64,000 nucleotides of DNA, from positions 106,837 through 170,836 of the forward strand of contig JBBSBV010000003.1 in assembly GCA_038250905.1 (NCBI GenBank). Reading direction: 5' to 3'. This stretch comes from JAENVU01 sp038250905 (lineage in GTDB: Bacteria; Actinomycetota; Acidimicrobiia; IMCC26256; JAENVU01). Position numbers and translations under genes: made by a program. Below the pieces are notes generated by a model. It made no database searches and was not told where the DNA came from. It saw only the letters and a program-made list of their open reading frames with translations. Of this stretch, positions 1 through 9,477 are shown in pieces; position 1 is the stretch's first letter, and every line of letters starts with the position of its first letter.

Positions 1-525
1 CAGACCCTCGGTGTGTTCTCGACGGTGGCGGCCGGTGGTGTGAGCCACCCGGCGCGCCTCGTGGACGCGACGATCGACGCCAACGGCAACCGCCACCGGT
101 ACAGCACGCCCGAGCCGCACCGCGTGATCTCGGCGCAGACCGCGGCGACGTTGAACGAGTTGCTACGCGGGGTGGTGAGTGACGGCACCGGCGTCAAGGC
201 CGCGGTTCCCGGCTACACGGTGGCGGGCAAGACGGGAACGTCGCGCAAAGCGCCGTACACGTTCCCGTACAAGTACATGGCGAGCTTCGCCGGGTTCGCG
301 CCCGCAGAAGCGCCGCGGTTCGCCGCAGTCGTGGTGCTCGACAACCCGACGGCCGACGGTCAGATCCACGGTGGGGCGGTGGCGGCACCGGTGTTCTCGA
401 CGGTCATGCAGTACGCGCTCCATCTCTTCCACGTGCAGCCGACGGCGAGCGTCGGCGCCGACGCCGGTCGATCGGATCAGGTCACCGGAGCGGGCGGCGG
501 TACAGTGTCGACGTCCGTCCCGTAA
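1..525 (+). CDS. ftsI: Peptidoglycan D,D-transpeptidase FtsI (PBP3-like), C-terminal part
   Basis: The frame is open from base 1, so the gene is cut at its 5' end and 174 residues are visible. It is the end of a class B penicillin-binding transpeptidase, which cross-links septal peptidoglycan outside the membrane. The KTGT active-site box lies at visible residues 77-80, preceded by a typical PBP stretch (VISAQTAATLNELLRGVV) and followed by an FxGFAPAEAPR block. The Ser nucleophile (SxxK) and SxN motifs lie upstream of the window. It stops 13 bp before murE, in the usual ftsI-murE order of dcw clusters, which favours FtsI over other PBPs. Confidence 0.9.
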   Translation, partial: QTLGVFSTVAAGGVSHPARLVDATIDANGNRHRYSTPEPHRVISAQTAATLNELLRGVVSDGTGVKAAVPGYTVAGKTGTSRKAPYTFPYKYMASFAGFAPAEAPRFAAVVVLDNPTADGQIHGGAVAAPVFSTVMQYALHLFHVQPTASVGADAGRSDQVTGAGGGTVSTSVP

Positions 526-538
526 GCGAGAGGATCCC

Positions 539-2017
539 GTGCGCCTGCACGACCTCCTGGACGCCACCGAAGTGCTCGAGCTGTTCAACGACGCGCCCGT
601 CGACGTGATCGACGTGCACCACGACAGCCGTTCGGTGGCACCGGGTTCCCTGTTCGGCTGTGTCGTCGGCGCGCACGCGGACGGCCACCGCTTCGCCGGT
701 GACGCCGTCGATCGCGGAGCCGTGGCGTTGCTCGTCGAGCACCATGTACCCCTGGTCGTCCCGCAGGCGCGCGTGGCCTCGGTGCGGCGCGCGCTCGGGC
801 CGGTCGCGGCGCGTGTGCACGGTGACCCGTCCCACCGGATGCCGGTCGTCGGGATCACGGGCACCAACGGGAAGACCACCACCGCCGCCCTGGTCGAGGG
901 GATCGCCGCGGCGCACGGACTGCGGCCCGCGGTCATCGGCACGCTCGGCATCGGCTTCGAAGGTGTGGTCGGCGCGAACCCGTTCACCACCCCCGAGGCC
1001 TCCGATCTGCAGCGCACGCTCGGATCGCTGATGGCGGCCGGCGCGAACTTCGTGGTGATGGAGGTCAGTTCGCACGCGCTGGCCGAACACCGCGTGGATG
1101 GCACCGCGTTCGCCGCGGTGGTGCTCACCAACGTGACGCACGAACACCTCGACTACCACGGCACCGTCGAGGCGTACTTCGACGCGAAGGCACGATTGTT
1201 CCGCCCGGAGTTCGCGTCGCGAGCTGTCCTGAACGTCGACGACCCGCGTGGGCGCGAACTCGCGGTCCGGGCTCGCGCCGACGGTGTCGATGTGGTCTCG
1301 TATTCGATCGATGCCGGCCCCGAGAGCGACCGCGATGCCGACGTGCGCGCCACCGACCTCGTGGCGGACGCGGGTGGTACCCGGTTCCGGATGGTGCTCC
1401 GCGGCGTCGTCCACGACGTCCGCCTCGGCCTGCCGGGCCGGTTCAACGTGGCCAACGCGTTGGCGGCCGCCGCCACCGGGCTCGCGCTCGCCATCGACGG
1501 CGACACCATCGCCCACGGACTGGAGCAGGTGGGATCGGTGCCGGGCCGGTTCGAACCGGTCGGTCCCGGCACCCCGCTGGGTGTGATCGTCGACTACGCG
1601 CACACGCCGGACGGGATCGCGACTGCGCTGGAGGCCGCGCGTGCGGTCACGGCGGGACGGGTCATCGCCGTCTTCGGCTGTGGTGGCGACCGCGACGCGG
1701 CGAAGCGACCCTTGATGGGTGCGGCGGCGGGACGCGGGGCCGATGCCGTGGTGCTGACGAGTGACAACCCGCGCTCGGAGGATCCCGAGGTGATCGCCGA
1801 CGCCGCCGCTGTCGGCCTGCGGGAGGTCGGGGTGGCGTTCACGCGGGAGCTGGACCGGCGGGCCGCCATCCGGTTCGCGATCGAATCGGCGCGCCCCGGC
1901 GACATCGTGATGATCCTCGGCAAGGGCGCCGAGACCACGCAACAGTTCGCGGACCGCGTCGTCGAGTTCGATGACCGCATCGTGGCGGCCGAAGCCCTGG
2001 AGTCGGCGTGGAACTGA
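539..2017 (+). CDS. murE: UDP-MurNAc-L-Ala-D-Glu:meso-diaminopimelate ligase MurE
   Basis: Cytoplasmic ATP-dependent ligase adding the third residue of the peptidoglycan stem peptide. The product is 492 aa, normal for MurE. The ATP loop GTNGKTT is at residues 108-114, and DNPR at 409-412 is the signature associated with meso-diaminopimelate rather than lysine. The GTG at 539 was chosen because GAGAGG lies just upstream and the protein then starts at the expected N-terminal domain; the frame is open further upstream but only inside ftsI. The 3' end overlaps murF by 10 bp. Confidence 0.95.
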   Translation: MRLHDLLDATEVLELFNDAPVDVIDVHHDSRSVAPGSLFGCVVGAHADGHRFAGDAVDRGAVALLVEHHVPLVVPQARVASVRRALGPVAARVHGDPSHRMPVVGITGTNGKTTTAALVEGIAAAHGLRPAVIGTLGIGFEGVVGANPFTTPEASDLQRTLGSLMAAGANFVVMEVSSHALAEHRVDGTAFAAVVLTNVTHEHLDYHGTVEAYFDAKARLFRPEFASRAVLNVDDPRGRELAVRARADGVDVVSYSIDAGPESDRDADVRATDLVADAGGTRFRMVLRGVVHDVRLGLPGRFNVANALAAAATGLALAIDGDTIAHGLEQVGSVPGRFEPVGPGTPLGVIVDYAHTPDGIATALEAARAVTAGRVIAVFGCGGDRDAAKRPLMGAAAGRGADAVVLTSDNPRSEDPEVIADAAAVGLREVGVAFTRELDRRAAIRFAIESARPGDIVMILGKGAETTQQFADRVVEFDDRIVAAEALESAWN

Positions 2018-3378
2018 CGCGCGAGTGGGTCGCCGCCGTGACCGACGGCCGCTTGGCCGGGCCCGAGGCCGACGCCGGGGTCGGCACCGGCATCGCCTTC
2101 GACAGCCGGACCCTCGAGGCCGGGCAGGTGTTCGTCGCGGTGCGCGGTGACCGGGACGGGCACGACTTCGTCGTCGACGCGATGCGACGCGGTGCCGTGT
2201 TCGCCGTGGTGGATCGGGGTGTCGCCGGCGTCCCGACCGTCGAGGTCCACGACGTCCGGGGCGCGTTGGTGCGCGCCGCGACTGCGGGGACCCGCCGGTT
2301 GGACCCGACGGTGATCGGTGTGACCGGTTCGGTGGGCAAGACCTCGACCAAGGATCTGATGGCGGCCGCGTTGCGGGCCGGGTACCGCACGCATGGCGCC
2401 CCGGCGTCGTTCAACAACGAGATCGGCGTGCCGTTCACCGTCCTCGGCGCGCCCGACGACACCCAGGTGTTGGTCGTCGAGATGGGAGCGCGGTTCGCGG
2501 GCAACATCGCCGAACTCTGCGCGATCACCCCGCCCCGCGTCGGGGTGGTGACCAACATCGGGATCACCCATGCCGAACACCTCGGAGGCCCGGAGGGAGT
2601 CGCCGCGGTCAAGGGCGAACTGCTCGACGCGTTGCCCGCCGACGGCCTGGCCGTGATCTCGGCGGAGTGTGCCGGCACCGCCGGTCAGCGGGGACGGAGT
2701 TCGGCGCGGGTCATCAGCGTCGGCACCACCCCGGACGCCGACGTCCGCGTGAGCGAGATCACCGTCGGGCCCGATCTGCGACCCCACTTCCGACTCGAGA
2801 CGCCCTGGGGTGCCGGCACGGTCACGCTCGCCGTGCGCGGCGCCCATCAGGTGATGAACGCGGGCCAGGCCGCCACGGTCGCGCTCCACCTCGGTGTGCC
2901 GTTCGCCGCGGTGGTCGATGCGCTCGCGGGCGCGGAGTCGACCGGTTGGCGCATGCAGTTGCACGAGAGTGCGACCGGGATCACGGTGCTCAACGACGCG
3001 TACAACGCGTCGCCGGTCGCGACGATCGCGGCGATCGGAGCGTTGGCGGACCTCTCGGTGGCGGGCCGTCGCATCGCGGTCATCGGGGACATGCGTGAAC
3101 TCGGCCCATGGAGCGAATCCGAACACGCCCGCGTGGGCGATGCGGTCGCGGCCGCCGGGGTCGACGTGCTCGTCGCGGTCGGGGCCGAGACCGGTCCGCT
3201 CGCCGCCGCCGCCGCCGAGCCGACCGTCGAGGTGTATCGCGCCGCCGACGCCGAAGCGGCCCGAAAGCTCGTGATGGATCTCGTCCGGCCCGGCGATGCG
3301 GTGTTGGTGAAGGCGAGTCGTGCGGTCGGGCTCGAGGTCGTCGCCCGGGCGCTGCTCGGCGAGGAGCTGGTCGCGTGA
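2008..3378 (+). CDS. murF: UDP-MurNAc-tripeptide:D-alanyl-D-alanine ligase MurF
   Basis: Adds D-Ala-D-Ala to the UDP-MurNAc tripeptide, completing the cytoplasmic pentapeptide precursor. 456 aa, standard length. The Mur-ligase P-loop GSVGKTST is at residues 107-114, and the central domain shows the family stretch LNDAYNASP. The GTG start lies inside the end of murE (10-bp overlap) and the stop overlaps the mraY start by 4 bp, so translation is probably coupled on both sides. Confidence 0.95.
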   Translation: MELTREWVAAVTDGRLAGPEADAGVGTGIAFDSRTLEAGQVFVAVRGDRDGHDFVVDAMRRGAVFAVVDRGVAGVPTVEVHDVRGALVRAATAGTRRLDPTVIGVTGSVGKTSTKDLMAAALRAGYRTHGAPASFNNEIGVPFTVLGAPDDTQVLVVEMGARFAGNIAELCAITPPRVGVVTNIGITHAEHLGGPEGVAAVKGELLDALPADGLAVISAECAGTAGQRGRSSARVISVGTTPDADVRVSEITVGPDLRPHFRLETPWGAGTVTLAVRGAHQVMNAGQAATVALHLGVPFAAVVDALAGAESTGWRMQLHESATGITVLNDAYNASPVATIAAIGALADLSVAGRRIAVIGDMRELGPWSESEHARVGDAVAAAGVDVLVAVGAETGPLAAAAAEPTVEVYRAADAEAARKLVMDLVRPGDAVLVKASRAVGLEVVARALLGEELVA

Positions 3379-4421
3379 TCGCGGTCCTCATCGCCGTCGC
3401 GGTCGCGTTCTTCGTGGCGGTGTTCGGCACGCCCTTCGCGATCCGGTACCTGCAGCGCCACAGCATCGGTGCGCAGATCCGCGACGACGGACCCGTCGCC
3501 CACCCCCACGAGGCCAAGGCCGGCACGCCGACCATGGGTGGGGTGGCCATCGTGGGCGCCGCGCTCGTCGGGTATCTCGTCGCCCACGTCAACTCCGAGG
3601 CCATCAAGTTCGCCGACACCGCGATCGCACTCTGGGTCCTGATCCTCGGCATGTTCGTGGTCGGTTTCGTCGACGACTACCTCGGTGTCCGCAAGGCGCG
3701 GAATCTCGGCCTCCGCAAGCGGGGCAAGACGTTGGGGATCCTCGTCGTCACGGGTGTCTTCGCAACGATGGCGACGCAGATCGTGCACGTGAACACGCAT
3801 CTCTCGTTCACCCGGCCGCTCGGACTCGATCTCGGCACCGTCGGTTGGATCCTCTGGTGTCTCGCCGTGGTGTACGCGATGACCAACGCGGTCAACATCA
3901 CCGACGGCCTCGATGGCCTCCTTGCCGGCTCCGGTGCGTTCGTGTTCGCGGCATTCGTCGTCATCGCCTTCACGCAGTTCCGCCACCCCGGCAAGTACGA
4001 CATCGGCGCGGCGAGTGCGATCGACATCGCCGTCGTCGCCGCCGCGATGCTCGGCGCGTGCGTCGGGTTCCTCTGGTGGAACGCGCCGCCGGCGAAGGTC
4101 TTCATGGGCGACGTCGGCTCGCTCGCGATCGGCGGCGCCATGGCGGGTATGGGGATGCTCACGAACACGCACCTGCTCCTGCCCATCGTCGGCGGGCTGT
4201 ATGTCATCGAGATCCTCTCGGTGGTGGCGCAGGTGATCTCGTTCCGCGGCTTCGGACGCCGCGTCCTGCGCATGTCGCCGATCCATCACCACTTCGAACT
4301 GCTGGGCTGGCCGGAGCCGACGATCCTCGTGCGATTCTGGATCTTCGCCGGGCTCTCGATGGCGCTCGGGCTCGGCCTCTTCTACGCGGACTTCCTGCGC
4401 ATCCCTGGGGTCACCGGCTAG
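3375..4421 (+). CDS. mraY: Phospho-MurNAc-pentapeptide transferase MraY
   Basis: Polytopic membrane enzyme that transfers phospho-MurNAc-pentapeptide to undecaprenyl phosphate, giving lipid I. 348 aa from the GTG at 3375, which forms a GTGA overlap with the murF stop. Family motifs seen: DDYLG near residue 100, NAVNITDGLDGL in the middle, and the histidine block HHHFELLGW near residue 303. About ten hydrophobic segments alternate with charged loops. Its stop codon shares one base with the murD start. Confidence 0.95.
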   Translation: MIAVLIAVAVAFFVAVFGTPFAIRYLQRHSIGAQIRDDGPVAHPHEAKAGTPTMGGVAIVGAALVGYLVAHVNSEAIKFADTAIALWVLILGMFVVGFVDDYLGVRKARNLGLRKRGKTLGILVVTGVFATMATQIVHVNTHLSFTRPLGLDLGTVGWILWCLAVVYAMTNAVNITDGLDGLLAGSGAFVFAAFVVIAFTQFRHPGKYDIGAASAIDIAVVAAAMLGACVGFLWWNAPPAKVFMGDVGSLAIGGAMAGMGMLTNTHLLLPIVGGLYVIEILSVVAQVISFRGFGRRVLRMSPIHHHFELLGWPEPTILVRFWIFAGLSMALGLGLFYADFLRIPGVTG

Positions 4422-5785
4422 TGGCGCAACGGGTGTTGGTCGTCGGGTTGCGGGCCACGGGCGCGGTCGTCGTCAACTGGTTGCGGGCCCGGGGCGACAC
4501 CGTCACCGTGGTGGAGGAACGGCCGGGCCAGGCCGCCTACGCCGAACGACGGGCCGTCGCGGCCGGGTCGGGTGCCACCGTCATCGAGGGCAGTCCCGAC
4601 TGGGCGGCACTGCTGGCCACGACCGACATGATGGTCCCGAGTCCGGGCGTCGCCCCGAGTCACCCGGCCATGCTCGCGGCGGCCACCGCCGGCGTACCGG
4701 TGCGCGGCGATCTCGATCTCGCGGTCGAAGCCGCGACCGTTCCCGTCGTCGTGGTCACCGGGACCAACGGGAAGTCGACCGTGACCACCCTGATCAGCGC
4801 CATGTTGGAATCCGCCGGGATTCGTGCGCCGGCCGTCGGCAACATCGGCCGGGTCGCGCTCGACGCGGTGGACTCCGACGCCGAGGTGCTCGTGATCGAG
4901 GCGTCGTCCTTCCAACTGCACTCGGTCACCGCCACGTTCGTCCCAGAGGTGGCGGTGCTCCTCAACCTCGCCGACGATCACCTCGACTGGCACGGCTCGT
5001 TCGCGGCCTACGTCGAAGCCAAACACAATGCCTTCCGGTACCAACGGCCGAACGATGTGCTGGTGGCCGACCTCGACGATCCTCGGGTCGCCGAGCTCGC
5101 GGCACTCGCGCCGGGACGGGTTCTCGGCGTGACGTCCCTGGGACCGCGGCCGGGGGCGATCGCCTGGACCGGGCGCACGCTCGACGACGAGCAGGGGAGT
5201 CCACTGCTCGAACTCGACGAGGACGCGTGGACCGCGCCCCACGAACGGGCGAACATCGCCGCGGCGGCAGCCGCGGCGCGCGTCATGGGCGCGGATCCCG
5301 TCGCGATCGATCGGGCGGTCAGGGGTTTTGCGAGGCTCCACCACCGGACCGAGCTGGTCGGCAAGGCTGGAGGCGTGGAGTACGTCGACGACTCGAAAGC
5401 GACGAACCCCCACGCGACCCTCGCCGCGGTCCGGGGCTACGCCAGCGTGGTGCTCCTCGCAGGCGGGGACAGCAAGGGTGTCGACCTGGGAATGCTCGCC
5501 GCTGGGGCCGACCGCCTGCGGGGTGTGGTCGCCATCGGGGACACGCCCGAAGAGGTGGAATCGGCGCTCGGTGCCCACGCGCCGACCGTCCGCGCCGCGA
5601 GCATGCGCGCTGCGGTCCGGGAAGCGGCGGCCATGGCCCGGCCCGACGACGTGGTCCTGCTGTCGCCGGCCTGTGCCTCGTTCGACTGGTACTCCTCGTA
5701 CTCCGAACGGGGCGATGACTTCCGGCGCGAGGTCGAGGCGTTGCTCGCGGAGTCCGGAACTCCGGACGCGGGGTCGGCGCGATGA
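4421..5785 (+). CDS. murD: UDP-MurNAc-L-alanine:D-glutamate ligase MurD
   Basis: Cytoplasmic ligase adding D-Glu to UDP-MurNAc-L-Ala. 454 aa from the GTG at 4421, which shares its G with the mraY TAG stop; the reading frame extends further upstream but only as an overlap of mraY. The P-loop GTNGKST is near residue 113, and the C-terminal domain carries DDSKATNPHA, a MurD hallmark. It ends in an ATGA overlap with ftsW. Confidence 0.94.
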   Translation: MAQRVLVVGLRATGAVVVNWLRARGDTVTVVEERPGQAAYAERRAVAAGSGATVIEGSPDWAALLATTDMMVPSPGVAPSHPAMLAAATAGVPVRGDLDLAVEAATVPVVVVTGTNGKSTVTTLISAMLESAGIRAPAVGNIGRVALDAVDSDAEVLVIEASSFQLHSVTATFVPEVAVLLNLADDHLDWHGSFAAYVEAKHNAFRYQRPNDVLVADLDDPRVAELAALAPGRVLGVTSLGPRPGAIAWTGRTLDDEQGSPLLELDEDAWTAPHERANIAAAAAAARVMGADPVAIDRAVRGFARLHHRTELVGKAGGVEYVDDSKATNPHATLAAVRGYASVVLLAGGDSKGVDLGMLAAGADRLRGVVAIGDTPEEVESALGAHAPTVRAASMRAAVREAAAMARPDDVVLLSPACASFDWYSSYSERGDDFRREVEALLAESGTPDAGSAR

Positions 5786-6948
5786 GTACCGCGACCGGCC
5801 GGATCGTGCCGCGCCGCCTCGACCGCGCCCGTGCGTGGTGGGCGACCTCACAGTCGATGCGCACGCCCAACTCGGTGCTGCTCGTCCTCGGCGTCGTCGT
5901 GTTGAACGTGGTGGGACTGGTCATGGTCCTGTCGGCGTCGTCGGTGCAGTCGATCGACGACAAGGGCAACCCGTGGTGGTTCTTCGAGCGTCAGATCATG
6001 TGGACCGTGGCCGGTGCGGTCGGCTTCGTGATCGCGTCGCGGTTCGACTACCGCAAGCTGCGGCGTCTCACCTTCCCGCTGCTCGTGGTGTCCTTCTCCC
6101 TCTTGTTCGTCGTGCTCATTCCGGGGATCGGCATCAAGGTCGACGGCGCGCGACGGTGGCTCGGCTACGGCCAGTTCCGGCTCCAGCCGTCCGAGGTCGC
6201 CAAGTTCGCGCTCCTGTTGTTCAGTGCCGACGTGCTCACGCGGCGGGTCGGGGAGTTGGACGACTGGAAGCGGTCGGTCCGTCCGATCGTGACCGTGTTG
6301 ATCGGCATCTCTGCGCTGATGATGCTGGAACCTGATCTCGCGTCGTTGATGGTGATCGGCGTCATGGTGATCTCGACGCTCGTGGTCGGGGGAGTGCGCG
6401 GCCGGCACCTCGCCGCGCTCGGCGCGCTCGGGATCGCGGGCGTCACGCTCTTCGCGACCGTGGTGTCGTGGCGGCGCGCCCGGTTGCTCGCATTCCTCGA
6501 CCCGTGGCATGCCCGCACGACCAGCGGCTACCAGGTGGTGCAGTCGCTCATCGCGACCGGCAGCGGCGGTTGGACCGGGGTCGGCCTCGGTGCGGGCCGC
6601 TCCAAGTGGCGGTTCCTGCCGGCCGCCCACACCGACTTCATCTTCGCGGTCATCGGCGAGGAGATGGGCCTGCTCGGCGCCGCCCTCGTGGTCGCGCTGT
6701 TCGGTCTGATCGCAGTGATCGGGATCCGTACTGCCGCGCGTGCCCCCGACCGCTTCGGGACGATCCTCGCGGCCGGTGCGACCGCGTGGATCGTGGGCCA
6801 GGCCGTACTCAACCTCGGTGCGGTCGTCGGGGTGCTGCCGGTCACCGGTGTGCCACTCCCGTTCGTCTCGTTCGGCGGTACCGCGCTGCTGTCGACGATG
6901 GTCGGCGCCGGAGTCCTGGTCAACGTCGCCCGCCAGGGACGGTCGTGA
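5782..6948 (+). CDS. ftsW: Lipid II polymerase FtsW (SEDS family)
   Basis: SEDS-family integral membrane glycosyltransferase that polymerises septal glycan with the cognate PBP (FtsI, at the left edge). 388 aa with about ten membrane segments. The signature PVTGVPLPFVSFGG is near the C-terminus, and the periplasmic-loop motif GARRWLGYGQFRLQPSE is present. ATGA overlap with murD and GTGA overlap with murG place it in the same translational unit. Position in the dcw cluster favours FtsW over RodA. Confidence 0.93.
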   Translation: MSTATGRIVPRRLDRARAWWATSQSMRTPNSVLLVLGVVVLNVVGLVMVLSASSVQSIDDKGNPWWFFERQIMWTVAGAVGFVIASRFDYRKLRRLTFPLLVVSFSLLFVVLIPGIGIKVDGARRWLGYGQFRLQPSEVAKFALLLFSADVLTRRVGELDDWKRSVRPIVTVLIGISALMMLEPDLASLMVIGVMVISTLVVGGVRGRHLAALGALGIAGVTLFATVVSWRRARLLAFLDPWHARTTSGYQVVQSLIATGSGGWTGVGLGAGRSKWRFLPAAHTDFIFAVIGEEMGLLGAALVVALFGLIAVIGIRTAARAPDRFGTILAAGATAWIVGQAVLNLGAVVGVLPVTGVPLPFVSFGGTALLSTMVGAGVLVNVARQGRS

Positions 6949-8045
6949 CGCCGGGTCCCGTCTTTGCCCTCGTGACGGGCGGAGGTACCGGGGGTCACGT
7001 CACCCCCGCGCTGGCGATCGCGGACGCGCTCGTCACGCGCGGTCACGACCGTGCGTCGATCCGGTTCGTCGGTGCCGCCCGCGGACTCGAGGCGCACGCC
7101 GTTCCCGACGCGGGGTACGAGATCGAGTTGCTCGCGCTCGACGGCATCCAACGGTCGTTCGCGCCTCGGGCCGTGATCCGATCGGTGCGCGCGGTCGCCG
7201 CGTTCACGGTGGCGGCCGTCCGGTGCCTCGCGCTCGTGCGCCGGTTGCGTCCCGCGGTGGTGGTCGGAGTCGGCGGGTATGCGTCGGCGCCGCTCGTGCT
7301 GGCGGCGCGCCTGCGCCGGGTCCCCACCGTCGTCCACGAACAGAACGCGGTGCCCGGCCTGGTCAACCGCCTCGCGGTGCGCATCGGCGCCTGTCCGGCG
7401 GTGTCGTTCGCGGTGGCCGACTGGCCCGACGCGGCCGACACCGGGAACCCGGTACGCGAAGCCGTACGCAACGCGGTGTGGGAGCCGGTCACACCGCCGC
7501 TCCTGGCGATCGTCGGCGGGAGTCAGGGCGCCGGGCGGCTCAACGACCTGGGCCTCGACCTGTACGACCGTTGGCGCGACCGCGACGACATCGCCGTCCG
7601 CCACGTGGCGGGTCCGCGCCACTACGGCGCGTGTGTCGCACGGTTGGCCGACCTGCGCCAGCCGGCCGACCGACTGCAGTACGAAGTGGTCGACTTCGAG
7701 CGGGACATGGCCGCGCTCTACGCCGCGACCACCCTCGTGGTGTGCCGGTCGGGTGCGACGACCATCGCGGAGGTGAACGTGGTCGGGGTGCCGGCGGTGT
7801 ACGTGCCGTGGTCGGGAGCGGCCCAGGACCAGCAGACGGCCAACGCCCGGGCGATGGTGCAGGCGGGCGCGGCCGAGATGGTGCCCGATGCCGACTGCGA
7901 CGTCCTGCACGTCGCGCCCCTCGCCGAGGCGATCCTGGCCGACGCCGACCGGCGCGCCGCGATGGCGGATGCCGCACTCGCCGCGGGGCGACCCGATGCC
8001 GGCGATCGCATCGTCGATCTCATCGAAAGTTCGGTCGGTGCCTGA
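6945..8045 (+). CDS. murG: Lipid II synthase: UDP-GlcNAc:MurNAc-(pentapeptide)-PP-undecaprenol transferase MurG
   Basis: Peripheral membrane GT-B enzyme adding GlcNAc to lipid I to make lipid II. 366 aa from the GTG at 6945 (GTGA overlap with ftsW). The N-terminal glycine-rich loop TGGGTGGHVTPALAIAD and the mid-protein motif GVGGYAS are diagnostic, as is the donor-site stretch ending in GAAQDQQTANA. The stop lies inside the first codons of murC. Confidence 0.94.
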   Translation: MTPGPVFALVTGGGTGGHVTPALAIADALVTRGHDRASIRFVGAARGLEAHAVPDAGYEIELLALDGIQRSFAPRAVIRSVRAVAAFTVAAVRCLALVRRLRPAVVVGVGGYASAPLVLAARLRRVPTVVHEQNAVPGLVNRLAVRIGACPAVSFAVADWPDAADTGNPVREAVRNAVWEPVTPPLLAIVGGSQGAGRLNDLGLDLYDRWRDRDDIAVRHVAGPRHYGACVARLADLRQPADRLQYEVVDFERDMAALYAATTLVVCRSGATTIAEVNVVGVPAVYVPWSGAAQDQQTANARAMVQAGAAEMVPDADCDVLHVAPLAEAILADADRRAAMADAALAAGRPDAGDRIVDLIESSVGA

Positions 8046-9477
8046 GTCCGGGCCGCGATCGCGGTTGGATCTCGGCACGCCGCGCCGGCTGCACGTGGTG
8101 GGCGCGGGCGGTGCGGGGATGAGCGCCTACGCCGCGATCCTGGCCGAGCTGGGCCACACGGTGACCGGGTCCGACGTGCGCGAACACCCGCGCCTCGACC
8201 GGCTGCGCCTCCTCGGCGTGACCTGCTCGGTGCCCCAACGCGCCGGGAACCTGCCCGCCTCGCTCGACGCGGTGATCGTGAGTTCGGCGGTGCCCGCGAC
8301 CAACGTGGAGGTGGCGGCGGCGACCGCGCGCGGGATCCCGGTGCTGACCCGGGCCGAGGCCCTCGCCGGCATCGTCGCGACCCGCCGTGGGATGGGCATC
8401 GCGGGGACGCACGGCAAGACCACGACGTCCTCGATGATCACGCTCATCCTGCGCGCCGCGGGGATGCAGCCGAGCTTCCTCATCGGCAGCGAGTTGAACG
8501 ACGTCGGCGCGAACGAGGCGCTCGGTGAGGGTGAATGGCTCGTGGTCGAGGCCGACGAGAGCGACGGGACGTTCCTCGAACTGGGGCTCGAGGCGGCGCT
8601 GGTGACCAACGTCGACAACGACCACCTCTGGTTCTGGGGCGACATGGACCGGCTTCGCGCCGCCTTCGCCGAATACGTGATGCAGGTGGAGCGACTCGCG
8701 GTCCTGTGTGCCGACGACCCGTTCCTCGCCGGACTCGCGACGGAGAAGGCCGGCAGCGTCACCTACGGGTTCGCGGAGACCGCGCGCTACCGGGTCGGCG
8801 ACTACGAGGGCGGCCCGACGGGTTCGCGCTTCACCCTGAGCGTCGACGGAGAGCCCGTCGGTGATCTGCAGTTACCGATCATCGGTCATCACCACGCGCA
8901 GAACGCGGCCGGGGCCGCGGCCATGGCGATGGAGCTCGGCTGCGACTTCGCCACCGTGCAACGAGCGCTCGCGGGATTCGGCGGCGTCGCTCGTCGGTTC
9001 CAGCACCGGGGCGAGATCGACGGCGTGGCCATCATCGACGACTACGCGCTGTTGCCTCCGGAGGTGCGCGGCACCATCGGTGCGGCGCGCGAAGCCGGAT
9101 ACCGCCGGGTCATCGCGGTGTTCCAGCCGTTCCGGTACGCGCGCACCGCGGTGATGTGGGCCGACTTCGCCGAGGCGTTCGTGGGCGCCGACCAGGTGAT
9201 CCTCACCGACGTCTGTGGATTCCACGAGTCGCCGATCCCCGGCGTCACCGGTGACCTGTTGGTGCGGGCGGTGCTCGATGCCCACCCCGACCAACGCGTC
9301 GCGTACTTCCCGCACCGCGCCGAACTCGCCGATCTGGTTCCCGCGTACGCGCGCCCCGGTGACGTGATCCTCACCCTCGGCGGTGGTGACATCACGACCC
9401 TCGGCGACGAGTTGGTCGCGCGCGCGGATCGCCGAACGGTTCCGACCCCTCCAGCCCCGTCACCGGCCGCGTCATGA
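8038..9477 (+). CDS. murC: UDP-N-acetylmuramate:L-alanine ligase MurC
   Basis: First amino-acid ligase of the stem peptide (adds L-Ala to UDP-MurNAc), cytoplasmic. 479 aa from a GTG inside the end of murG. The UDP-binding glycine motif HVVGAGGAGMS lies near residue 21, and the ATP loop GIAGTHGKTTTSS follows around residues 121-133. The C-terminal domain has FQPFRYARTA. A later start is possible because the first ~15 residues are not conserved-looking. It ends in an ATGA overlap with murB. Confidence 0.93.
   Translation: MPESGPRSRLDLGTPRRLHVVGAGGAGMSAYAAILAELGHTVTGSDVREHPRLDRLRLLGVTCSVPQRAGNLPASLDAVIVSSAVPATNVEVAAATARGIPVLTRAEALAGIVATRRGMGIAGTHGKTTTSSMITLILRAAGMQPSFLIGSELNDVGANEALGEGEWLVVEADESDGTFLELGLEAALVTNVDNDHLWFWGDMDRLRAAFAEYVMQVERLAVLCADDPFLAGLATEKAGSVTYGFAETARYRVGDYEGGPTGSRFTLSVDGEPVGDLQLPIIGHHHAQNAAGAAAMAMELGCDFATVQRALAGFGGVARRFQHRGEIDGVAIIDDYALLPPEVRGTIGAAREAGYRRVIAVFQPFRYARTAVMWADFAEAFVGADQVILTDVCGFHESPIPGVTGDLLVRAVLDAHPDQRVAYFPHRAELADLVPAYARPGDVILTLGGGDITTLGDELVARADRRTVPTPPAPSPAAS

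Noticed and set aside
482..1942. Long antisense open frame across murE
   Set aside because: A high-GC shadow frame; Arg/His/Asp-rich translation with no family, opposite a clear gene. Many similar frames across the window were dropped for the same reason.
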